DNA from: an uncultured Colwellia sp.
GTDB lineage: Bacteria > Pseudomonadota > Gammaproteobacteria > Enterobacterales > Alteromonadaceae
Direction: 5' to 3'
NCBI GenBank assembly: GCA_913058405.1
Contig: CAJXRC010000001.1
Location: 1 to 64,000, forward strand
DNA: 64,000 nt
In this document: positions 41,050 through 54,787 of the stretch, piece by piece
Position numbering within the stretch: position 1 is the first letter of the stretch
Layout of the letters: each line of letters starts with the position of its first letter
The notes under the pieces: model-generated
Told to the model about the DNA's origin: nothing
What the model saw: only the letters and a program-made list of their open reading frames with translations
Databases searched by the model: none
Position numbers and translations under genes: made by a program

Positions 41050-43149
41050 CTAACGAGTTTCCATAATTTTTTGTGCTACCAATTTCGGCGCTTCATTATA
41101 CTGCTGAAACTCCATAGAGTAAGATGCACGGCCTTGAGTAGCACTACGCAAGTCGGTAGCATAGCCAAACATTTCAGCTAGTGGTACCAATGCATTTACA
41201 ATTTTCGAACCTGCTGGACCTTCGTCCATACCGTCAATCATACCGCGTCGACGATTTAAGTCACCTACAACATCACCCATATTGGCTTCTGGCGTAGTTA
41301 CTTCTACTTTCATCATTGGCTCTAAAATAACAGGGTTTGCTTCAAGCGCACCTTTTCTAAAGCCCATAGAAGCAGCAACTTTAAATGCTATCTCGTTAGA
41401 GTCAACATCATGAAAAGACCCATCATAAAGAGTGACTTTTATGTCTAATAAAGGATAACCCGCTAAAACACCGCTATCCATTTGCTCTTTACAGCCTTTT
41501 TCTACTGCAGGAATAAATTCTTTCGGTACTGCACCGCCAACGATTTCGTTAACGAATTCAAAACCAGCACCTTCTTCATTTGGTTCCATTTTCAACCAAA
41601 CATGGCCAAACTGGCCTTTACCACCAGATTGACGAACAAACTTACCTTCAACTTCAACAGTACCGCGAATAGTTTCTCGGTATGAAACTTGTGGGTTACC
41701 TACATTACATTCAACACCAAATTCACGTTTCATACGTTCAACAAGGATGTCTAAGTGTAGCTCTCCCATGCCAGAGATAATAGTCTGGCCAGTTTCATCA
41801 TCAGTTGCCACTCTAAACGAGGGGTCTTCTGCGGCAAGTTTACCTAAAGCAACACCCATTTTCTCTTGTGCTGCGAGTGTTCTAGGCTCTACAGCAACAG
41901 AAATAACCGGTTCAGGAAATTCCATTCGCTCTAGCGTGATAACATGTTTCGCATCACATAACGTATCACCCGTAGTGACATCTTTCAAACCAATTGCAGC
42001 GGCAATATCACCCGCGCGAACTTCTTTAATCTCTTGTCTGTCGTTAGCATGCATTTGTACTATACGACCAAAGCGTTCTTTCTTACCCTTTACTGGGTTA
42101 TATACGCTATCACCTGTTTGCACCACACCTGAATATACACGGAAGAATGTGAGTGTACCAACAAATGGGTCTGTCGCTATTTTAAACGCTAGTGCTGAAA
42201 ATGGGGCGGAATCATCTGCAGGTCGACTGCCTTCAGTTTCATCTTTATCATCATTGATGCCGGTAATCGCAGCAACTTCTGTTGGCGATGGTAAATATTC
42301 AATAACGGCATCAAGAACCGCTTGAACACCTTTGTTTTTAAAGGCACTACCACAACTACACAAGATAATGTCATTCGCTAGCGTACGAATACGTAAACCT
42401 TCTTTAATTTCTTCTTCGGTTAAATCACCTTCTTCAAGGTATTTATCCATTAATTCTTCGGTAGCTTCAGCGGCTTCAGAAACAAGGTTTTCACGCCATT
42501 CTTCAGCAAGTTCTTGCATATCTGCAGGAATCTCTTCATAGCTAAAGGTCATTCCCTGATCACTTGCGTTCCAGTTGATCGCCTTCATTTTTACTAGATC
42601 AACAATACCTTCAAAATCATCTTCAGCGCCGATAGCTAAATGAATAGGTACTGCATTTGCACCTAAACGTGTTTTAAGCTGTTCAACAACATATAAGAAG
42701 TCAGCACCTGTTCTATCCATTTTGTTAACAAAAACGATACGTGGTACTGCATACTTCTCCATTTGACGCCAAACTGTCTCGGTTTGTGGCTGAACACCTG
42801 AAGAACCACAAAGTACTAGTACAGCACCATCAAGTACACGTAGTGAACGCTCAACTTCGATAGTAAAATCAACATGACCTGGAGTATCAATAATATTGAT
42901 ACGATGATCATCAAATTGACCTTCCATTCCCTTCCAGAAACATGTCGTTGCTGCTGAGGTTATGGTTATACCACGTTCTTGCTCTTGTTCCATCCAGTCC
43001 ATAGTGGCCGCGCCGTCATGCACTTCACCAATTTTATGAGATAGACCTGTATAGAATAATACGCGTTCTGTGGTTGTCGTTTTACCTGCATCTACATGCG
43101 CACAGATACCAATATTTCGGTAGCGCTCTATAGGGGTGATACGGGCCAA
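41050..43149 (-). CDS. fusA: elongation factor G
   Basis: [28 protein letters not shown], full length. Confidence 0.99.
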   Translation of the reverse strand: MARITPIERYRNIGICAHVDAGKTTTTERVLFYTGLSHKIGEVHDGAATMDWMEQEQERGITITSAATTCFWKGMEGQFDDHRINIIDTPGHVDFTIEVERSLRVLDGAVLVLCGSSGVQPQTETVWRQMEKYAVPRIVFVNKMDRTGADFLYVVEQLKTRLGANAVPIHLAIGAEDDFEGIVDLVKMKAINWNASDQGMTFSYEEIPADMQELAEEWRENLVSEAAEATEELMDKYLEEGDLTEEEIKEGLRIRTLANDIILCSCGSAFKNKGVQAVLDAVIEYLPSPTEVAAITGINDDKDETEGSRPADDSAPFSALAFKIATDPFVGTLTFFRVYSGVVQTGDSVYNPVKGKKERFGRIVQMHANDRQEIKEVRAGDIAAAIGLKDVTTGDTLCDAKHVITLERMEFPEPVISVAVEPRTLAAQEKMGVALGKLAAEDPSFRVATDDETGQTIISGMGELHLDILVERMKREFGVECNVGNPQVSYRETIRGTVEVEGKFVRQSGGKGQFGHVWLKMEPNEEGAGFEFVNEIVGGAVPKEFIPAVEKGCKEQMDSGVLAGYPLLDIKVTLYDGSFHDVDSNEIAFKVAASMGFRKGALEANPVILEPMMKVEVTTPEANMGDVVGDLNRRRGMIDGMDEGPAGSKIVNALVPLAEMFGYATDLRSATQGRASYSMEFQQYNEAPKLVAQKIMETR

Positions 43150-43314
43150 AATGAAATCCTCTTACTATTACCGATCAATAAACCAGTAATATATGTTTAG
43201 TGTTATTAATTAAATATTCGTGAATGAGTATAACTCAACAGCCAAACACTTAATTAATAAAACTTCAACTCAGTTGCCGAGATAGTGATAAAAGCACTAG
43301 TCCGTAAAATGAGT

Positions 43315-43345
43315 ATGGCTAGCAAGAGTAACTCTTGCTAGCCAT
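43315..43345. repeat. perfect hairpin in rpsG-fusA intergenic region
   Basis: ATGGCTAGCAAGAGT-a-ACTCTTGCTAGCCAT. Confidence 0.8.
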
Positions 43346-43402
43346 GTATCTACCTTTGAGTAAACCCAAAAGTAGATAATACAATCAGTCAATACTGCTA
43401 GC

Positions 43403-43876
43403 TTACCAGCGGTAGTGAGCGAATGCTTTGTTAGCATCAGCCATACGGTGAACGTCTTCACGTTTCTTAACCGCTGAACCTTTGCTGTCAGACGCATCTA
43501 ACATTTCGTTAGCTAGGCGCTGAGCCATTGATTTTTCACCACGTTTACGAGCTGCTTCAACTAACCAACGCATGGCTAGAGCATTACGACGCACTGGACG
43601 TACTTCAACTGGAACTTGATAAGTAGAACCACCAACACGACGAGATTTAACTTCGACAGATGGACGGATGTTATCTAAAGCTAGTTCGAAAAGCTCTAAA
43701 TGAGTTTTCTCGCTATCTTTTGCAGTTAAAATATCTAATGCACCGTATACAATTTTTTCGGCAGTAGATTTTTTACCATCAACCATAAGGATGTTGATGA
43801 ATTTTGCTAAAAGTTCGTTATGGAACTTAGGATCTGGCAATATTTGACGTTGCCCAACGACGCGTCTTCTTGGCAT
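43403..43876 (-). CDS. rpsG: 30S ribosomal protein S7
   Basis: [48 protein letters not shown]. Confidence 0.99.
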   Translation of the reverse strand: MPRRRVVGQRQILPDPKFHNELLAKFINILMVDGKKSTAEKIVYGALDILTAKDSEKTHLELFELALDNIRPSVEVKSRRVGGSTYQVPVEVRPVRRNALAMRWLVEAARKRGEKSMAQRLANEMLDASDSKGSAVKKREDVHRMADANKAFAHYRW

Positions 43877-43992
43877 CTTAATTCTCCGTGTTATTCAGGT
43901 TTAACCCAAAATACATAAATTTAAAAAATTTTTAATTTGGCCTTACTTAACGTTTCTATCTCTACCTATTCACTAGGCAAAAAATGGAAAAC

Positions 43993-44379
<387 letters not shown>

Positions 44380-44767
44380 TTAGTTGTTACCAAGGAAAGT
44401 AGCCTTAGTAAATTTGTGCGCAAACCTTCAATCAATGGGAAAGGTCTACGCGCTCGTAATATGTCTTTTACCTTTATAAAAGCGCGAAATTCATCACGCT
44501 TTTTATATTAAGCACACTGGGCACAGAATATAAGGTCGCGAAATTCTATAGGTCAATGATTGAGCTGTCAAGTATTTATACCAATTACGCTAACTAAGTG
44601 ATCATTTTCAAATAGCTAAACGATCCTATAATGATGTTGGTTTCATAAATTACACTCAGTTATCGCTCGATCAAATGTCTTGTTAATTGGAGTCTATTTT
44701 TGTTTAATTCTCTAACTTTATTTAATGTAGTTAGCATTAGTTTTCTCGATATTTTTTTTCGCTAAAA

Positions 44768-44803
44768 ACAAAAAACCGCACCTTTTTCAAGGTACGGTTT
44801 TAT
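44768..44803 (-). terminator. intrinsic terminator of rpoBC
   Basis: minus strand AAACCGTACC-ttgaaaaa-GGTGCGGTTTTTTG. Confidence 0.85.
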
Positions 44804-44852
44804 TTTAACGCTTAACTATATTAAATAGCGGGCTAACCCTTAAAAGACGTTA

Positions 44853-47800
44853 CTAGTTATTTCCAGAAAGTAAATCTGAATTTAGCGCATCAGTTAATGC
44901 TTTTTCTGCATCATCCGCTGAAACGGTAGATTCAACAGCTGGTGCTAAAGCAGCAGCTTTACGTCTTGCTCGTTCCTGATGGTACGAATAACCTGTACCT
45001 GCCGGGATTAAACGACCAACGATAACGTTCTCTTTCAAGCCACGTAGACCATCTTTCTTACCTGCAACTGCAGCTTCAGTAAGTACACGTGTAGTTTCTT
45101 GGAAAGACGCCGCTGAAATGAATGATTCAGTTGCAAGTGATGCTTTAGTAATACCCATCATCTGCATTTCATATTCAGCTGGTTGCTTACCTTCAGCTTC
45201 AAGTTCACGGTTCGAGATATTCACTCGCGCCACTTCAACTTGCTCACCTTTTAGGAAAGTAGAATCACCTGCATCAAGAATTTCACACTTACGGATCATT
45301 TGACGTACGATAACTTCAATGTGCTTATCGTTAATCTTAACACCCTGTAGACGGTAAACTTCTTGTACTTCGTTAACAATGTAGTTAGCAACTGGAGCAA
45401 CACCACGTAAACGCAAGATATCATGTGGAGATTCAGGACCATCGGCAATAACTTCACCTTTGATTACTGGCTCACCTTCATAGATATTTAATAGACGCGT
45501 TTTCGGAATCATCTCTTCGTATACTTCACCGCTAGGCTGAGTAATCAATAAGCGTACTTTACCTTTAGTTTCTTTACCAAAAGCAACAACACCTGTTTTC
45601 TCTGCAAGAATCGCAGGAAGTTTAGGTTTACGCGCTTCAAATAAATCAGCAACACGAGGAAGACCACCGGTAATATCACGAGTTTTTGAACTTGCTTGTG
45701 GTATACGAGCTAGTGCATCACCAACGCCAACATCCGCGCCATCTTCAAGGTTAACAATCGCATTACCTGGAAGATAGTAAAGTGCCGGAATTTCAGTACC
45801 AGCAATCATTACTTCTTTGCCTTTCGCATCAACAAGTTTCAATGCTGGACGCATTTCTTTACCTGTTGCATTACGTTGTGCAGCGTCAGTAATAACGATA
45901 CTTGATAAACCAGTTAACTCATCAGTTTGGCGAACCATAGTTACGCCATCAGCTAGGTCAACGAATTGAACCTTACCTGCCACTTCTGTGATGATAGGAT
46001 GCGTATGTGGGTCCCAGTTAGCGATAGTATCGCCAGAGTTCACTGCTTCGCCGTCATTCTTAGAAAGTACAGAACCGTAAGGAACTTTATAACGTTCTTT
46101 CTCACGACCCATTTCATCAATGATTGTTAACTCTGATGAACGAGACGTAATTACAAGATGTTTCTCTGAGTTTGTTACAAACTTAGCGTTTTGTAACTTC
46201 AAAGTACCTGTGTTTTTAACTTGTACGCTGCTTTCAGCAGTAGCACGAGATGCAGCACCACCGATATGGAACGTACGCATTGTTAACTGTGTACCAGGTT
46301 CACCAATTGATTGTGCAGCAACTACACCAATAGCTTCACCTTGGTTGATCATATGGCCACGAGCCAAATCACGACCGTAACAATTAGCACAAATACCAAA
46401 GTCAGTCTTACAAGTAATGATTGAACGTACTTTGATTTGATCTACTGAGTTATCTTCAATAACATCACAAAGTGCTTCATCAATGAGTGTATTACGTGGA
46501 AGTAATACTTCATCAGTACCTGGAATTAATACGTCATCACAAACAACACGACCTAATACACGTTCACGTAATGGTTCAACAACATCACCACCTTCAATTA
46601 GTGGCGTCATTAATAAACCGTCATGTGTACCACAGTCATGGTTAGTAACAACCAAATCTTGTGCAACATCAACTAAACGACGAGTTAGATAACCCGAGTT
46701 AGCTGTTTTAAGTGCAGTATCGGCAAGACCTTTACGCGCACCATGAGTTGAGATGAAGTATTGTAATACAGTCAGACCTTCACGGAAGTTAGCTTTGATT
46801 GGCGTTTCGATAATTGAACCATCTGGTTTAGCCATCAAACCACGCATACCCGCTAATTGACGAATCTGTGCAGCACTACCACGAGCACCCGAGTCAGCCA
46901 TCATAAAGATTGAGTTGAAAGAATCTTGTTCTTCCATTTCGCCGTCTCTATTCTTAACCATCTCTTTAGATAAGTTATCCATCATCGCTTTCGAAACTTT
47001 TTCGTTAGCAGATGACCAAATATCGATTACTTTGTTGTACTTCTCACCGGCAGTTACTAGACCTTGGTCAAACTGGGCTTGAATTTCAGCAACTTCAGCT
47101 TCTGAATCTTCAACAATCGTATACTTAGCTTCAGGAATAACCATATCGTCGATGCCAACAGAACAACCTGCAATCATCGCGTAATGGAAACCTGTATACA
47201 TGATTTGATCAGCAAACATTACTGTTTCTTTCAAACCTAAGTTACGGTAAGCATGGTTAATCAATTTTGAAATTGGTTTTTTACCAAGTGGCTTGTCAAT
47301 TAGGTCATAAGGTAAGCCCTTAGGACATACTTGCCACATAATTGCGCGACCAACAGTAGTATCACGTAATTTAGTTACTGGTTCCCATTCACCGTCAGCA
47401 TTTTTAACGTGCTCAGTGATACGAACTTTGATACGAGCATGAAGTTCAGCTACACCAGTACGGTAAGCTTTTTCTACTTCTTTCTCGTCAGTAAAGTACA
47501 TGCCTTCACCTAAACCATTAATACGGAATCTTGTTAGGTAATAAAGACCTAATACAACATCCTGTGATGGTACGATGATTGGTTCACCGTTAGCTGGTGC
47601 TAGAACGTTGTTCGTTGACATCATCAACGTACGTGCTTCCATTTGTGCTTCGATTGTCAACGGTACGTGTACCGCCATTTGGTCACCATCGAAATCGGCA
47701 TTGTATGCCGCACAAACTAGTGGATGAAGATGAATCGCTTTACCTTCAATTAACACTGGTTCAAAAGCTTGGATACCCAATCTATGAAGTGTTGGTGCAC

Positions 47801-49073
47801 GGTTAAGCATTACTGGATGTTCACGGATTACTTCATCAAGTACATCCCAAACTTCAGCGCCTTCACGTTCAACTAATTTTTTAGCTGCTTTAATCGTTGT
47901 TGCTAAACCACGTGCCTCTAATTTACCGTAAATAAATGGCTTGAATAATTCAAGTGCCATCTTTTTAGGTAAACCACATTGATGTAATTTCAATGTAGGA
48001 CCAACAGTGATTACAGAACGACCTGAATAATCTACACGCTTACCAAGTAAATTCTGACGGAAACGACCTTGCTTACCTTTAATCATATCGGCAAGAGATT
48101 TAAGAGGACGTTTGTTAGAACCGGTAATTGCACGACCACGACGACCGTTATCTAAAAGTGCATCAACAGATTCTTGTAACATACGTTTTTCGTTACGTAC
48201 AATAATATCTGGAGCAACTAAGTCTAGAAGACGTTTTAGACGGTTGTTACGGTTAATAACACGACGGTATAAATCGTTAAGATCAGAAGTCGCAAAACGA
48301 CCACCATCTAGTGGTACTAACGGACGTAAATCTGGCGGTAAAATTGGTAGAACATTCATAATCATCCACTCAGGTTTGTTACCTGAGGCAGCGAATGCTT
48401 CCATTAATTTTAAACGCTTAGTGATTTTTTTACGTTTAGTTTCACTACCGATTTCTGGTAATTCTTCACGCATTTGCGCTACTTCACCGTCTAAATCGAT
48501 TTGTTGTAGTAAAGCTAATACCGCTTCAGCACCCATTAAGGCGTCAAATTCATCACCGTGCTCTTCTAACGCATCAAGATATTCTTCTTCCGTTAGAATT
48601 TGGCTTTTTTCTAATGTCGTTAAACCAGGTTCGGTTACAACATATGATTCAAAATAAAGCACACGCTCAATATCACGTAACGTCATATCAAGTAGTAAAC
48701 CAATACGTGATGGTAATGATTTTAAGAACCAAATGTGAGCCACTGGACTTGCTAATTCGATATGACCCATACGGTCACGACGAACTTTAGTCAATGTAAC
48801 TTCTACGCCACATTTTTCACAGATAACACCACGATGCTTTAAACGCTTGTATTTGCCACAAAGACATTCGTAGTCTTTTACTGGGCCAAAAATACGTGCA
48901 CAGAATAAGCCGTCACGTTCTGGCTTAAAAGTACGGTAGTTAATGGTTTCTGGCTTTTTAACTTCACCAAATGACCAAGAACGTACCAAATCTGGCGACG
49001 CTAAGCCGATGCGAATACCATCGAAATCTTCGGTTTGATTCTGTTGCTTAAGAAACTTAAGTAAATCTTTCAC
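44853..49073 (-). CDS. rpoC: RNA polymerase subunit beta'
   Basis: full-length, [16 protein letters not shown]. Confidence 0.99.
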   Translation of the reverse strand: MKDLLKFLKQQNQTEDFDGIRIGLASPDLVRSWSFGEVKKPETINYRTFKPERDGLFCARIFGPVKDYECLCGKYKRLKHRGVICEKCGVEVTLTKVRRDRMGHIELASPVAHIWFLKSLPSRIGLLLDMTLRDIERVLYFESYVVTEPGLTTLEKSQILTEEEYLDALEEHGDEFDALMGAEAVLALLQQIDLDGEVAQMREELPEIGSETKRKKITKRLKLMEAFAASGNKPEWMIMNVLPILPPDLRPLVPLDGGRFATSDLNDLYRRVINRNNRLKRLLDLVAPDIIVRNEKRMLQESVDALLDNGRRGRAITGSNKRPLKSLADMIKGKQGRFRQNLLGKRVDYSGRSVITVGPTLKLHQCGLPKKMALELFKPFIYGKLEARGLATTIKAAKKLVEREGAEVWDVLDEVIREHPVMLNRAPTLHRLGIQAFEPVLIEGKAIHLHPLVCAAYNADFDGDQMAVHVPLTIEAQMEARTLMMSTNNVLAPANGEPIIVPSQDVVLGLYYLTRFRINGLGEGMYFTDEKEVEKAYRTGVAELHARIKVRITEHVKNADGEWEPVTKLRDTTVGRAIMWQVCPKGLPYDLIDKPLGKKPISKLINHAYRNLGLKETVMFADQIMYTGFHYAMIAGCSVGIDDMVIPEAKYTIVEDSEAEVAEIQAQFDQGLVTAGEKYNKVIDIWSSANEKVSKAMMDNLSKEMVKNRDGEMEEQDSFNSIFMMADSGARGSAAQIRQLAGMRGLMAKPDGSIIETPIKANFREGLTVLQYFISTHGARKGLADTALKTANSGYLTRRLVDVAQDLVVTNHDCGTHDGLLMTPLIEGGDVVEPLRERVLGRVVCDDVLIPGTDEVLLPRNTLIDEALCDVIEDNSVDQIKVRSIITCKTDFGICANCYGRDLARGHMINQGEAIGVVAAQSIGEPGTQLTMRTFHIGGAASRATAESSVQVKNTGTLKLQNAKFVTNSEKHLVITSRSSELTIIDEMGREKERYKVPYGSVLSKNDGEAVNSGDTIANWDPHTHPIITEVAGKVQFVDLADGVTMVRQTDELTGLSSIVITDAAQRNATGKEMRPALKLVDAKGKEVMIAGTEIPALYYLPGNAIVNLEDGADVGVGDALARIPQASSKTRDITGGLPRVADLFEARKPKLPAILAEKTGVVAFGKETKGKVRLLITQPSGEVYEEMIPKTRLLNIYEGEPVIKGEVIADGPESPHDILRLRGVAPVANYIVNEVQEVYRLQGVKINDKHIEVIVRQMIRKCEILDAGDSTFLKGEQVEVARVNISNRELEAEGKQPAEYEMQMMGITKASLATESFISAASFQETTRVLTEAAVAGKKDGLRGLKENVIVGRLIPAGTGYSYHQERARRKAAALAPAVESTVSADDAEKALTDALNSDLLSGNN

Positions 49074-49102
49074 ACACTTCTCCTGTCGGAGTTAAACTTT
49101 GA

Positions 49103-49130
49103 GAAGAAGGCAAAATAATTTGCCTTCTTC
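49103..49130. repeat. hairpin in rpoB-rpoC intergenic region
   Basis: GAAGAAGGCAAA-ataa-TTTGCCTTCTTC, 12-bp perfect stem. Confidence 0.75.
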
Positions 49131-49181
49131 GCTTACTGGCTTACCCATCAGGATAAGCGCAGTTGACTTATGGTTTGAAAC

Positions 49182-52100
49182 CTAGTCTTTGTCCAACTCG
49201 ATGTTAATACCTAACGAGCGGATTTCTTTCAACAATACGTTGAATGACTCAGGAATACCTGGTTCCATACGATGATCACCATCAACTAAGTTTTTATACA
49301 TCTTAGTACGACCGTTAACATCATCAGACTTAACCGTAAGCATTTCTTGCAAGGTATAAGCGGCACCGTATGCTTCAAGTGCCCATACTTCCATCTCACC
49401 GAAACGCTGACCACCGAACTGAGCTTTACCACCAAGTGGTTGCTGAGTTACTAGTGAGTATGAACCAGTTGAACGAGCATGCATTTTGTCATCAACTAAA
49501 TGGTTTAGTTTTAACATATACATATAACCAACAGTAACCGGACGTTCAAACTCACGACCTGTACGGCCATCAGTTAAGACGAACTGACCACTTTGTGGCA
49601 TATCAGCAAGCTCAAATAACTCTTTAATTTCTTTTTCAGCTGCGCCATCAAATGCTGGTGTAGCAATAGGTAAACCTGCACGTAAATTGCCGGCTAAACG
49701 TAATACTTCATCATCAGAGAAACTAGCAATATCAACTTCTTGACGAGATTCACCAACATTGTAAACATCTTGTAAGAAGTTACGTAGTTTGTGAATTTCT
49801 TGCTGTGCTTCTAGCATACGGTTGATCTTCTCACCGATACCGCGTGCAGCCATACCTAAGTGAGTTTCTAAGATCTGACCAATGTTCATACGTGATGGAA
49901 CACCTAACGGGTTCAATACGATATCAACTGGAACACCGAACTGATCGTATGGCATATCTTCAACAGGTACTACGTTTGAAATAACACCCTTATTACCATG
50001 ACGACCAGCCATCTTATCACCAGGCTGGATGTGGCGTTTAACAGCTAAGTAAACCTTAACAATTTTTAATACGCCAGGTTGTAAGTCATCACCTTGAGTG
50101 ATCTTACGACGCTTAACTTCAAACTTCTTATCAAAATCTTCTTTGATATTATCAAATTGCTCAGCAATTTGCTCAAGTTCAGCTTGTTGCACTTCATCAG
50201 CTAAGTTTTGTGTTAACCACTTGTCACGAGACATAGACGTTAAGTCTGACTCGTTAAGACCTGCTGATAACAATAGTTTCTTAGTACGTGCGTAAATACC
50301 ATCTTCTAAAATGCTTAATTCATCGCCAAGATCTTTCTTAACTTCTTTAAGTTGCATTTGTTCAATTTCAACTGCACGAGCATCTTTTTCAACACCGTCG
50401 CGAGTAAATATTTGAACATCGATGATAGTACCTTTAACAGAGTTAGGTACACGTAATGAACTATCTTTAACGTCAGCAGCTTTCTCACCGAAAATTGCAC
50501 GTAGTAGTTTTTCTTCTGGTGTAAGCTGTGTTTCACCTTTTGGTGTTACTTTACCTACTAAGATATCACCACCATTTACTTCAGCACCAATATAAACAAC
50601 ACCCGCTTCATCTAATTTAGATAATGCTGATTCGCCTACATTTGGAATATCTGCCGTAATTTCTTCACTACCCAATTTAGTATCACGTGCAATACACGTT
50701 AACTCTTGAATGTGAATAGTAGTAAATCTATCCTCTATTGCAACACGTTCAGATAACAACATTGAATCTTCAAAGTTGTAACCATTCCACGGCATAAAGG
50801 CGATACGCATGTTTTGACCTAAAGCCAATTCACCCATATCAGTTGAAGGACCATCAGCTAATACATCACCACGTACAACTGGCTCACCCATACGACACAC
50901 TGGACGTTGGTTGATACAAGTATTTTGGTTAGAACGCGTGTATTTAGTTAAGTTATAAATATCAATACCGGCTTCACCAGCATGCATTTCATTTTCATTA
51001 ACTTTAACAACAATGCGTGATGCATCAACATAGCTCACTACACCGCCACGTTTGGCAACTGCAGTTACACCTGAATCAACCGCTACTACTTTTTCCATAC
51101 CAGTACCAACAAGAGGTTTATCAACTCTTAAGGTTGGTACAGCTTGACGTTGCATGTTCGAGCCCATCAAGGCTCTGTTTGCATCATCGTGTTCAAGGAA
51201 TGGAATTAGTGACGCCGCAACAGAAATAATTTGTTGTGGTGATACATCCATATATTGAACTTCAGCAGAAGCTTTTAATGTAAATTCATTTTTATGACGA
51301 CAGTTAACTAAATCTTGAAGCAACTTATTGCTGCTATCACGTTCAGCATTTGCCTGAGCGATAACAAAGTTACCCTCTTCAATTGCTGACAAATAGTCAA
51401 TATCATCTGTCACTAAACCGTCAATAACTTTGCGGTATGGTGTTTCTAAGAAACCAAAGTCATTAGTACGTGCGTAACAAGAAAGCGAGTTGATCAAACC
51501 AATGTTTGGACCCTCTGGCGTTTCGATTGGACAAACACGACCGTAATGCGTTGGATGTACATCTCGTACTTCAAAACCAGCACGTTCACGGGTTAAACCA
51601 CCCGGCCCTAAGGCAGAAATACGACGCTTATGCGTTACTTCTGATAACGGGTTGTTTTGATCCATAAACTGTGACAATTGTGATGAGCCAAAGAACTCTT
51701 TCACTGCCGCAGAAATTGGCTTAGCATTGATTAAATCTTGTGGCATGATTGCATCTAAGTCACCAAGACTTAAGCGCTCACGTACCGCACGTTCTACACG
51801 AACAAGACCAACTCGGAATTGGTTTTCAGCCATTTCGCCAACTGAACGAATACGACGGTTACCTAAGTGATCGATATCATCTACTTCACCTTTACCGTCA
51901 CGAATACCAATTAAGGTCTTCATTACTGAGATAATGTCTTCTTTAGACAAAATACCAGTACCAACATCGTCTGCATTGCCAACACGACGGTTGAACTTCA
52001 TACGACCTACCGTTGATAAGTCATAACGTTCTGATGCGAAGAATAAGTTAGAGAACAATCCTTCAGCAGCGTCTTTTGTTGGTGGCTCGCCTGGACGCAT

Positions 52101-53210
52101 CATGCGGTAAACTTCAACTAAAGCTTCAAGCTTGTTAGTTGAACTATCAACACGAAGTGTATCTGACATATATGAACCAACATCAAATTCGTTCATGTAT
52201 AAAGTAGATAATACTTTATGGCCCGCTTGGCTAAGCTCGGCTAATAATTCTAAAGTGATAATTGCGTTTGCTTCAGCAATTACTTCACCTGTAGATTTGT
52301 CGATGTAAGCTTTTGATAAAACACGACCAACGATATAATCTGCTGGTACTTCTAGCTTATCTAATTTAGCTTTTGATAAAGCGCGAATGTGGCGTGCAGT
52401 AATACGACGGCCAGACTCAACTAAAACTTCACCCTTTTTGATTGAAATATCAAAAATAGCTGTTTCACCACGAAGACGTTCAGGGATAAGATCCATGATC
52501 AACTTATCACCTTTAATGGTGTAATCAGTTGTGTCATAGAACATCGCTAGAATTTCTTCTGTAGAATATTCTAATGCACGTAAGATAATTGACGCTGGTA
52601 ATTTACGACGTCTATCTATACGAACAAATAAGTTATCTTTTGGATCGAATTCAAAGTCTAACCATGAACCGCGGTAAGGAATAACGCGTGCGTTATATAA
52701 TACTTTACCCGATGAGTGAGTTTTACCTTTATCGTGATCAAAGAATACACCTGGAGAACGATGTAATTGTGAAACGATAACACGCTCAGTACCATTGATT
52801 ACGAAAGTACCGTTATCTGTCATCAACGGGATTTCGCCCATGTACACTTCTTGCTCTTTGATATCTTTAACAGTACCTGCTGCGGCTTCTTTATCGTATA
52901 CCACTAAACGTAATTTTACGCGTAATGGTGCAGAATAAGTCACACCACGAATTTGACATTCTTTAACGTCAAATAATGGTTCACCTAAACGATAGCTTAC
53001 ATATTGTAATTCTGAGCTACCTGAATAAGCTTTAATTGGGAAAATAGAACGAAAAGCAGCCTCTAGACCGGTTTCACCTGTTGCATCAATATCAATAAAC
53101 TTGCGGAAAGAATCGAGTTGAATGGACAACAAGAATGGATATTCCATTACTTGTGCACTTTTACCAAAGTCCTTTCTAATTCGCTTTTTCTCAAAGTATG
53201 AGTAAGCCAT
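49182..53210 (-). CDS. rpoB: RNA polymerase subunit beta
   Basis: full-length; start at [17 protein letters not shown] (ORF-track start is 30 bp upstream). Confidence 0.99.
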   Translation of the reverse strand: MAYSYFEKKRIRKDFGKSAQVMEYPFLLSIQLDSFRKFIDIDATGETGLEAAFRSIFPIKAYSGSSELQYVSYRLGEPLFDVKECQIRGVTYSAPLRVKLRLVVYDKEAAAGTVKDIKEQEVYMGEIPLMTDNGTFVINGTERVIVSQLHRSPGVFFDHDKGKTHSSGKVLYNARVIPYRGSWLDFEFDPKDNLFVRIDRRRKLPASIILRALEYSTEEILAMFYDTTDYTIKGDKLIMDLIPERLRGETAIFDISIKKGEVLVESGRRITARHIRALSKAKLDKLEVPADYIVGRVLSKAYIDKSTGEVIAEANAIITLELLAELSQAGHKVLSTLYMNEFDVGSYMSDTLRVDSSTNKLEALVEVYRMMRPGEPPTKDAAEGLFSNLFFASERYDLSTVGRMKFNRRVGNADDVGTGILSKEDIISVMKTLIGIRDGKGEVDDIDHLGNRRIRSVGEMAENQFRVGLVRVERAVRERLSLGDLDAIMPQDLINAKPISAAVKEFFGSSQLSQFMDQNNPLSEVTHKRRISALGPGGLTRERAGFEVRDVHPTHYGRVCPIETPEGPNIGLINSLSCYARTNDFGFLETPYRKVIDGLVTDDIDYLSAIEEGNFVIAQANAERDSSNKLLQDLVNCRHKNEFTLKASAEVQYMDVSPQQIISVAASLIPFLEHDDANRALMGSNMQRQAVPTLRVDKPLVGTGMEKVVAVDSGVTAVAKRGGVVSYVDASRIVVKVNENEMHAGEAGIDIYNLTKYTRSNQNTCINQRPVCRMGEPVVRGDVLADGPSTDMGELALGQNMRIAFMPWNGYNFEDSMLLSERVAIEDRFTTIHIQELTCIARDTKLGSEEITADIPNVGESALSKLDEAGVVYIGAEVNGGDILVGKVTPKGETQLTPEEKLLRAIFGEKAADVKDSSLRVPNSVKGTIIDVQIFTRDGVEKDARAVEIEQMQLKEVKKDLGDELSILEDGIYARTKKLLLSAGLNESDLTSMSRDKWLTQNLADEVQQAELEQIAEQFDNIKEDFDKKFEVKRRKITQGDDLQPGVLKIVKVYLAVKRHIQPGDKMAGRHGNKGVISNVVPVEDMPYDQFGVPVDIVLNPLGVPSRMNIGQILETHLGMAARGIGEKINRMLEAQQEIHKLRNFLQDVYNVGESRQEVDIASFSDDEVLRLAGNLRAGLPIATPAFDGAAEKEIKELFELADMPQSGQFVLTDGRTGREFERPVTVGYMYMLKLNHLVDDKMHARSTGSYSLVTQQPLGGKAQFGGQRFGEMEVWALEAYGAAYTLQEMLTVKSDDVNGRTKMYKNLVDGDHRMEPGIPESFNVLLKEIRSLGINIELDKD

Positions 53211-53399
53211 GGGGTTCCTCAGCTTGCTGGTTATGGCCAAATCTGCCCACTGAGCGAAGCTCAGTTAGACAGGTTATGCTGTAATATTTACGTCTAAATA
53301 TTACTAGATGATTCTCTAATAATTAGAAAAATCACCTAAACGCTAATAATACGTTACTAAAGAATGAAAAAAATTTATTCTCTAACAACAAAAGCGCAA

Positions 53400-53432
53400 A
53401 AAGGCCGGTGACGTTTAAATCACCAGCCATGC
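53400..53432 (-). terminator. rplL-rpoB attenuator-type terminator
   Basis: minus strand GGCTGGTGA-tttaaacg-TCACCGGCCTTTTTG. Confidence 0.75.
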
Positions 53433-53464
53433 CTTTTCAGGCAAATAATCTGTTTAAAAACAGA

Positions 53465-53827
53465 TTATTTGATCTCAACAGAAGCACCAGCTTCTTCAAG
53501 AAGTTTCTTAAGTTCTTCAGCTTCAGCTTTTTCTACGCCTTCTTTGATCGCTTTAGGAGCAGATTCAACTAAGTCTTTAGCTTCTTTAAGGCCTAAACCT
53601 GTAGCGCCACGAACTGCTTTGATTACTGCAACTTTCTTCTCACCGAAGCTAGTCATAACAACATCAAATTCAGTTTGTTCTTCAGCAGCTTCAGCAGGTC
53701 CAGCAGCTGCAACAGCAGCAGAAGCAGAAACACCAAATTTTTCTTCCATTGCTTCGATTAAAGCAACAACGTCCATTACTGACATTTCAGCAACTGCGTT
53801 TAAGATATCGTCTTTAGAAATAGACAT
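53465..53827 (-). CDS. rplL: 50S ribosomal protein L7/L12
   Basis: [33 protein letters not shown]...[18 protein letters not shown]. Confidence 0.99.
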   Translation of the reverse strand: MSISKDDILNAVAEMSVMDVVALIEAMEEKFGVSASAAVAAAGPAEAAEEQTEFDVVMTSFGEKKVAVIKAVRGATGLGLKEAKDLVESAPKAIKEGVEKAEAEELKKLLEEAGASVEIK

Positions 53828-53948
53828 ACTATAATTTCCTAATTTTTAATAAACAGGCCATTTTTACTTTTCTTATTAAGTAATAGAGCACTGTTTGAAA
53901 TAACTATAAATACAAAAAGCTTGGTTATAAGCAAAAAGCTTATATAAC

Positions 53949-54443
53949 CTATGCAGCTTCCTGTTCTTTCTGATCGCGTATAGCAGCAAACGTGCGGGCT
54001 AATTTGCCTGCAGATGCTTCTTTCATAACGCTCATCAAACGTGAAATCGCTTCGTCGTAAGTAGGTAGCTTAGCTAACATATTTACGTCTACTGCGTTAC
54101 CTTCAAATGCAGCTGCTTTTAATTCAAAGTTTTCGTTAGCTTTAGCGAAATCTGAGAATAAACGTGCAGCAGCACCTGGGTGTTCACTTGAAAAAGCAAT
54201 TAATGAAGGACCTTTAAATACGTCAGAAACACATTCAAATTCAGTACCTTCTACTGCACGACGTGCTAATGTGTTACGGACAACTTTCATCCATACGCCA
54301 TTTTCACGTGCTTGCTTACGCAATACAGTAATTGCTTCAACTGCAACACCACGGGCATCCGCGATTACAACTGAGTGAGCGCCATTAGCAGCTTCTTGAA
54401 CTTCAGCAACAATTGCTTTTTTGTCATCAAGATTGATAGCCAT
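53949..54443 (-). CDS. rplJ: 50S ribosomal protein L10
   Basis: [33 protein letters not shown]. Confidence 0.98.
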   Translation of the reverse strand: MAINLDDKKAIVAEVQEAANGAHSVVIADARGVAVEAITVLRKQARENGVWMKVVRNTLARRAVEGTEFECVSDVFKGPSLIAFSSEHPGAAARLFSDFAKANENFELKAAAFEGNAVDVNMLAKLPTYDEAISRLMSVMKEASAGKLARTFAAIRDQKEQEAA

Positions 54444-54499
54444 TGGCTTTAACTCCTGGTTCAGACCGGTAAAAAGTACCGGTATTTACAATCCTTAGC

Positions 54500-54690
54500 T
54501 AATAATTACTTACTAGCTAAGCCATAACGGCGAGGACCAGAAAAATCTAGGAAATATCTGGGTAATCACCATCTACGTAGGATAAATTAAGTAGTTAAAT
54601 CAGAAGAAATAACTACACCTACGGTCTTGGACGGGGGTTGTGTATTTATCAGTAATTGATACTGAAAATTGCACAACTCCTACCAAAATT
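54500..54690 (-). promoter_or_regulatory. L10 leader (autoregulatory r-protein leader RNA)
   Basis: minus strand AAGACCGTAGGTGTAGTTA...TAACTACTTAATTTATCCTACGTAGATGGTGAT resembles the enterobacterial L10 leader core (AAGACCGnAGG...CCTnCGTAGACGGTGA). Confidence 0.75.
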
Positions 54691-54695
54691 TAAGG

Positions 54696-54724
54696 GGCGA
54701 AATTATAGATTATAATTTCGCCCT
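54696..54724. repeat. perfect hairpin between rplA and rplJ leader
   Basis: GGGCGAAATTATA-gat-TATAATTTCGCCC, 13-bp stem. Confidence 0.8.
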
Positions 54725-54787
54725 TGTAAAGATTCAATACACAAAACTTTACTCAATAATATTATACGTAATAAATTACAGGTAATA

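Noticed and set aside
41747-42325. 192-aa ORF antisense to fusA (and other antisense ORFs in tuf, rpoB, rpoC)
   Set aside because: Low-complexity Ser-rich translations typical of the opposite strand of highly expressed genes; the sense genes are unambiguous.
53469-53834. 121-aa ORF antisense to rplL
   Set aside because: Mirror ORF of a strongly codon-biased ribosomal gene; no independent start/RBS or family signal.
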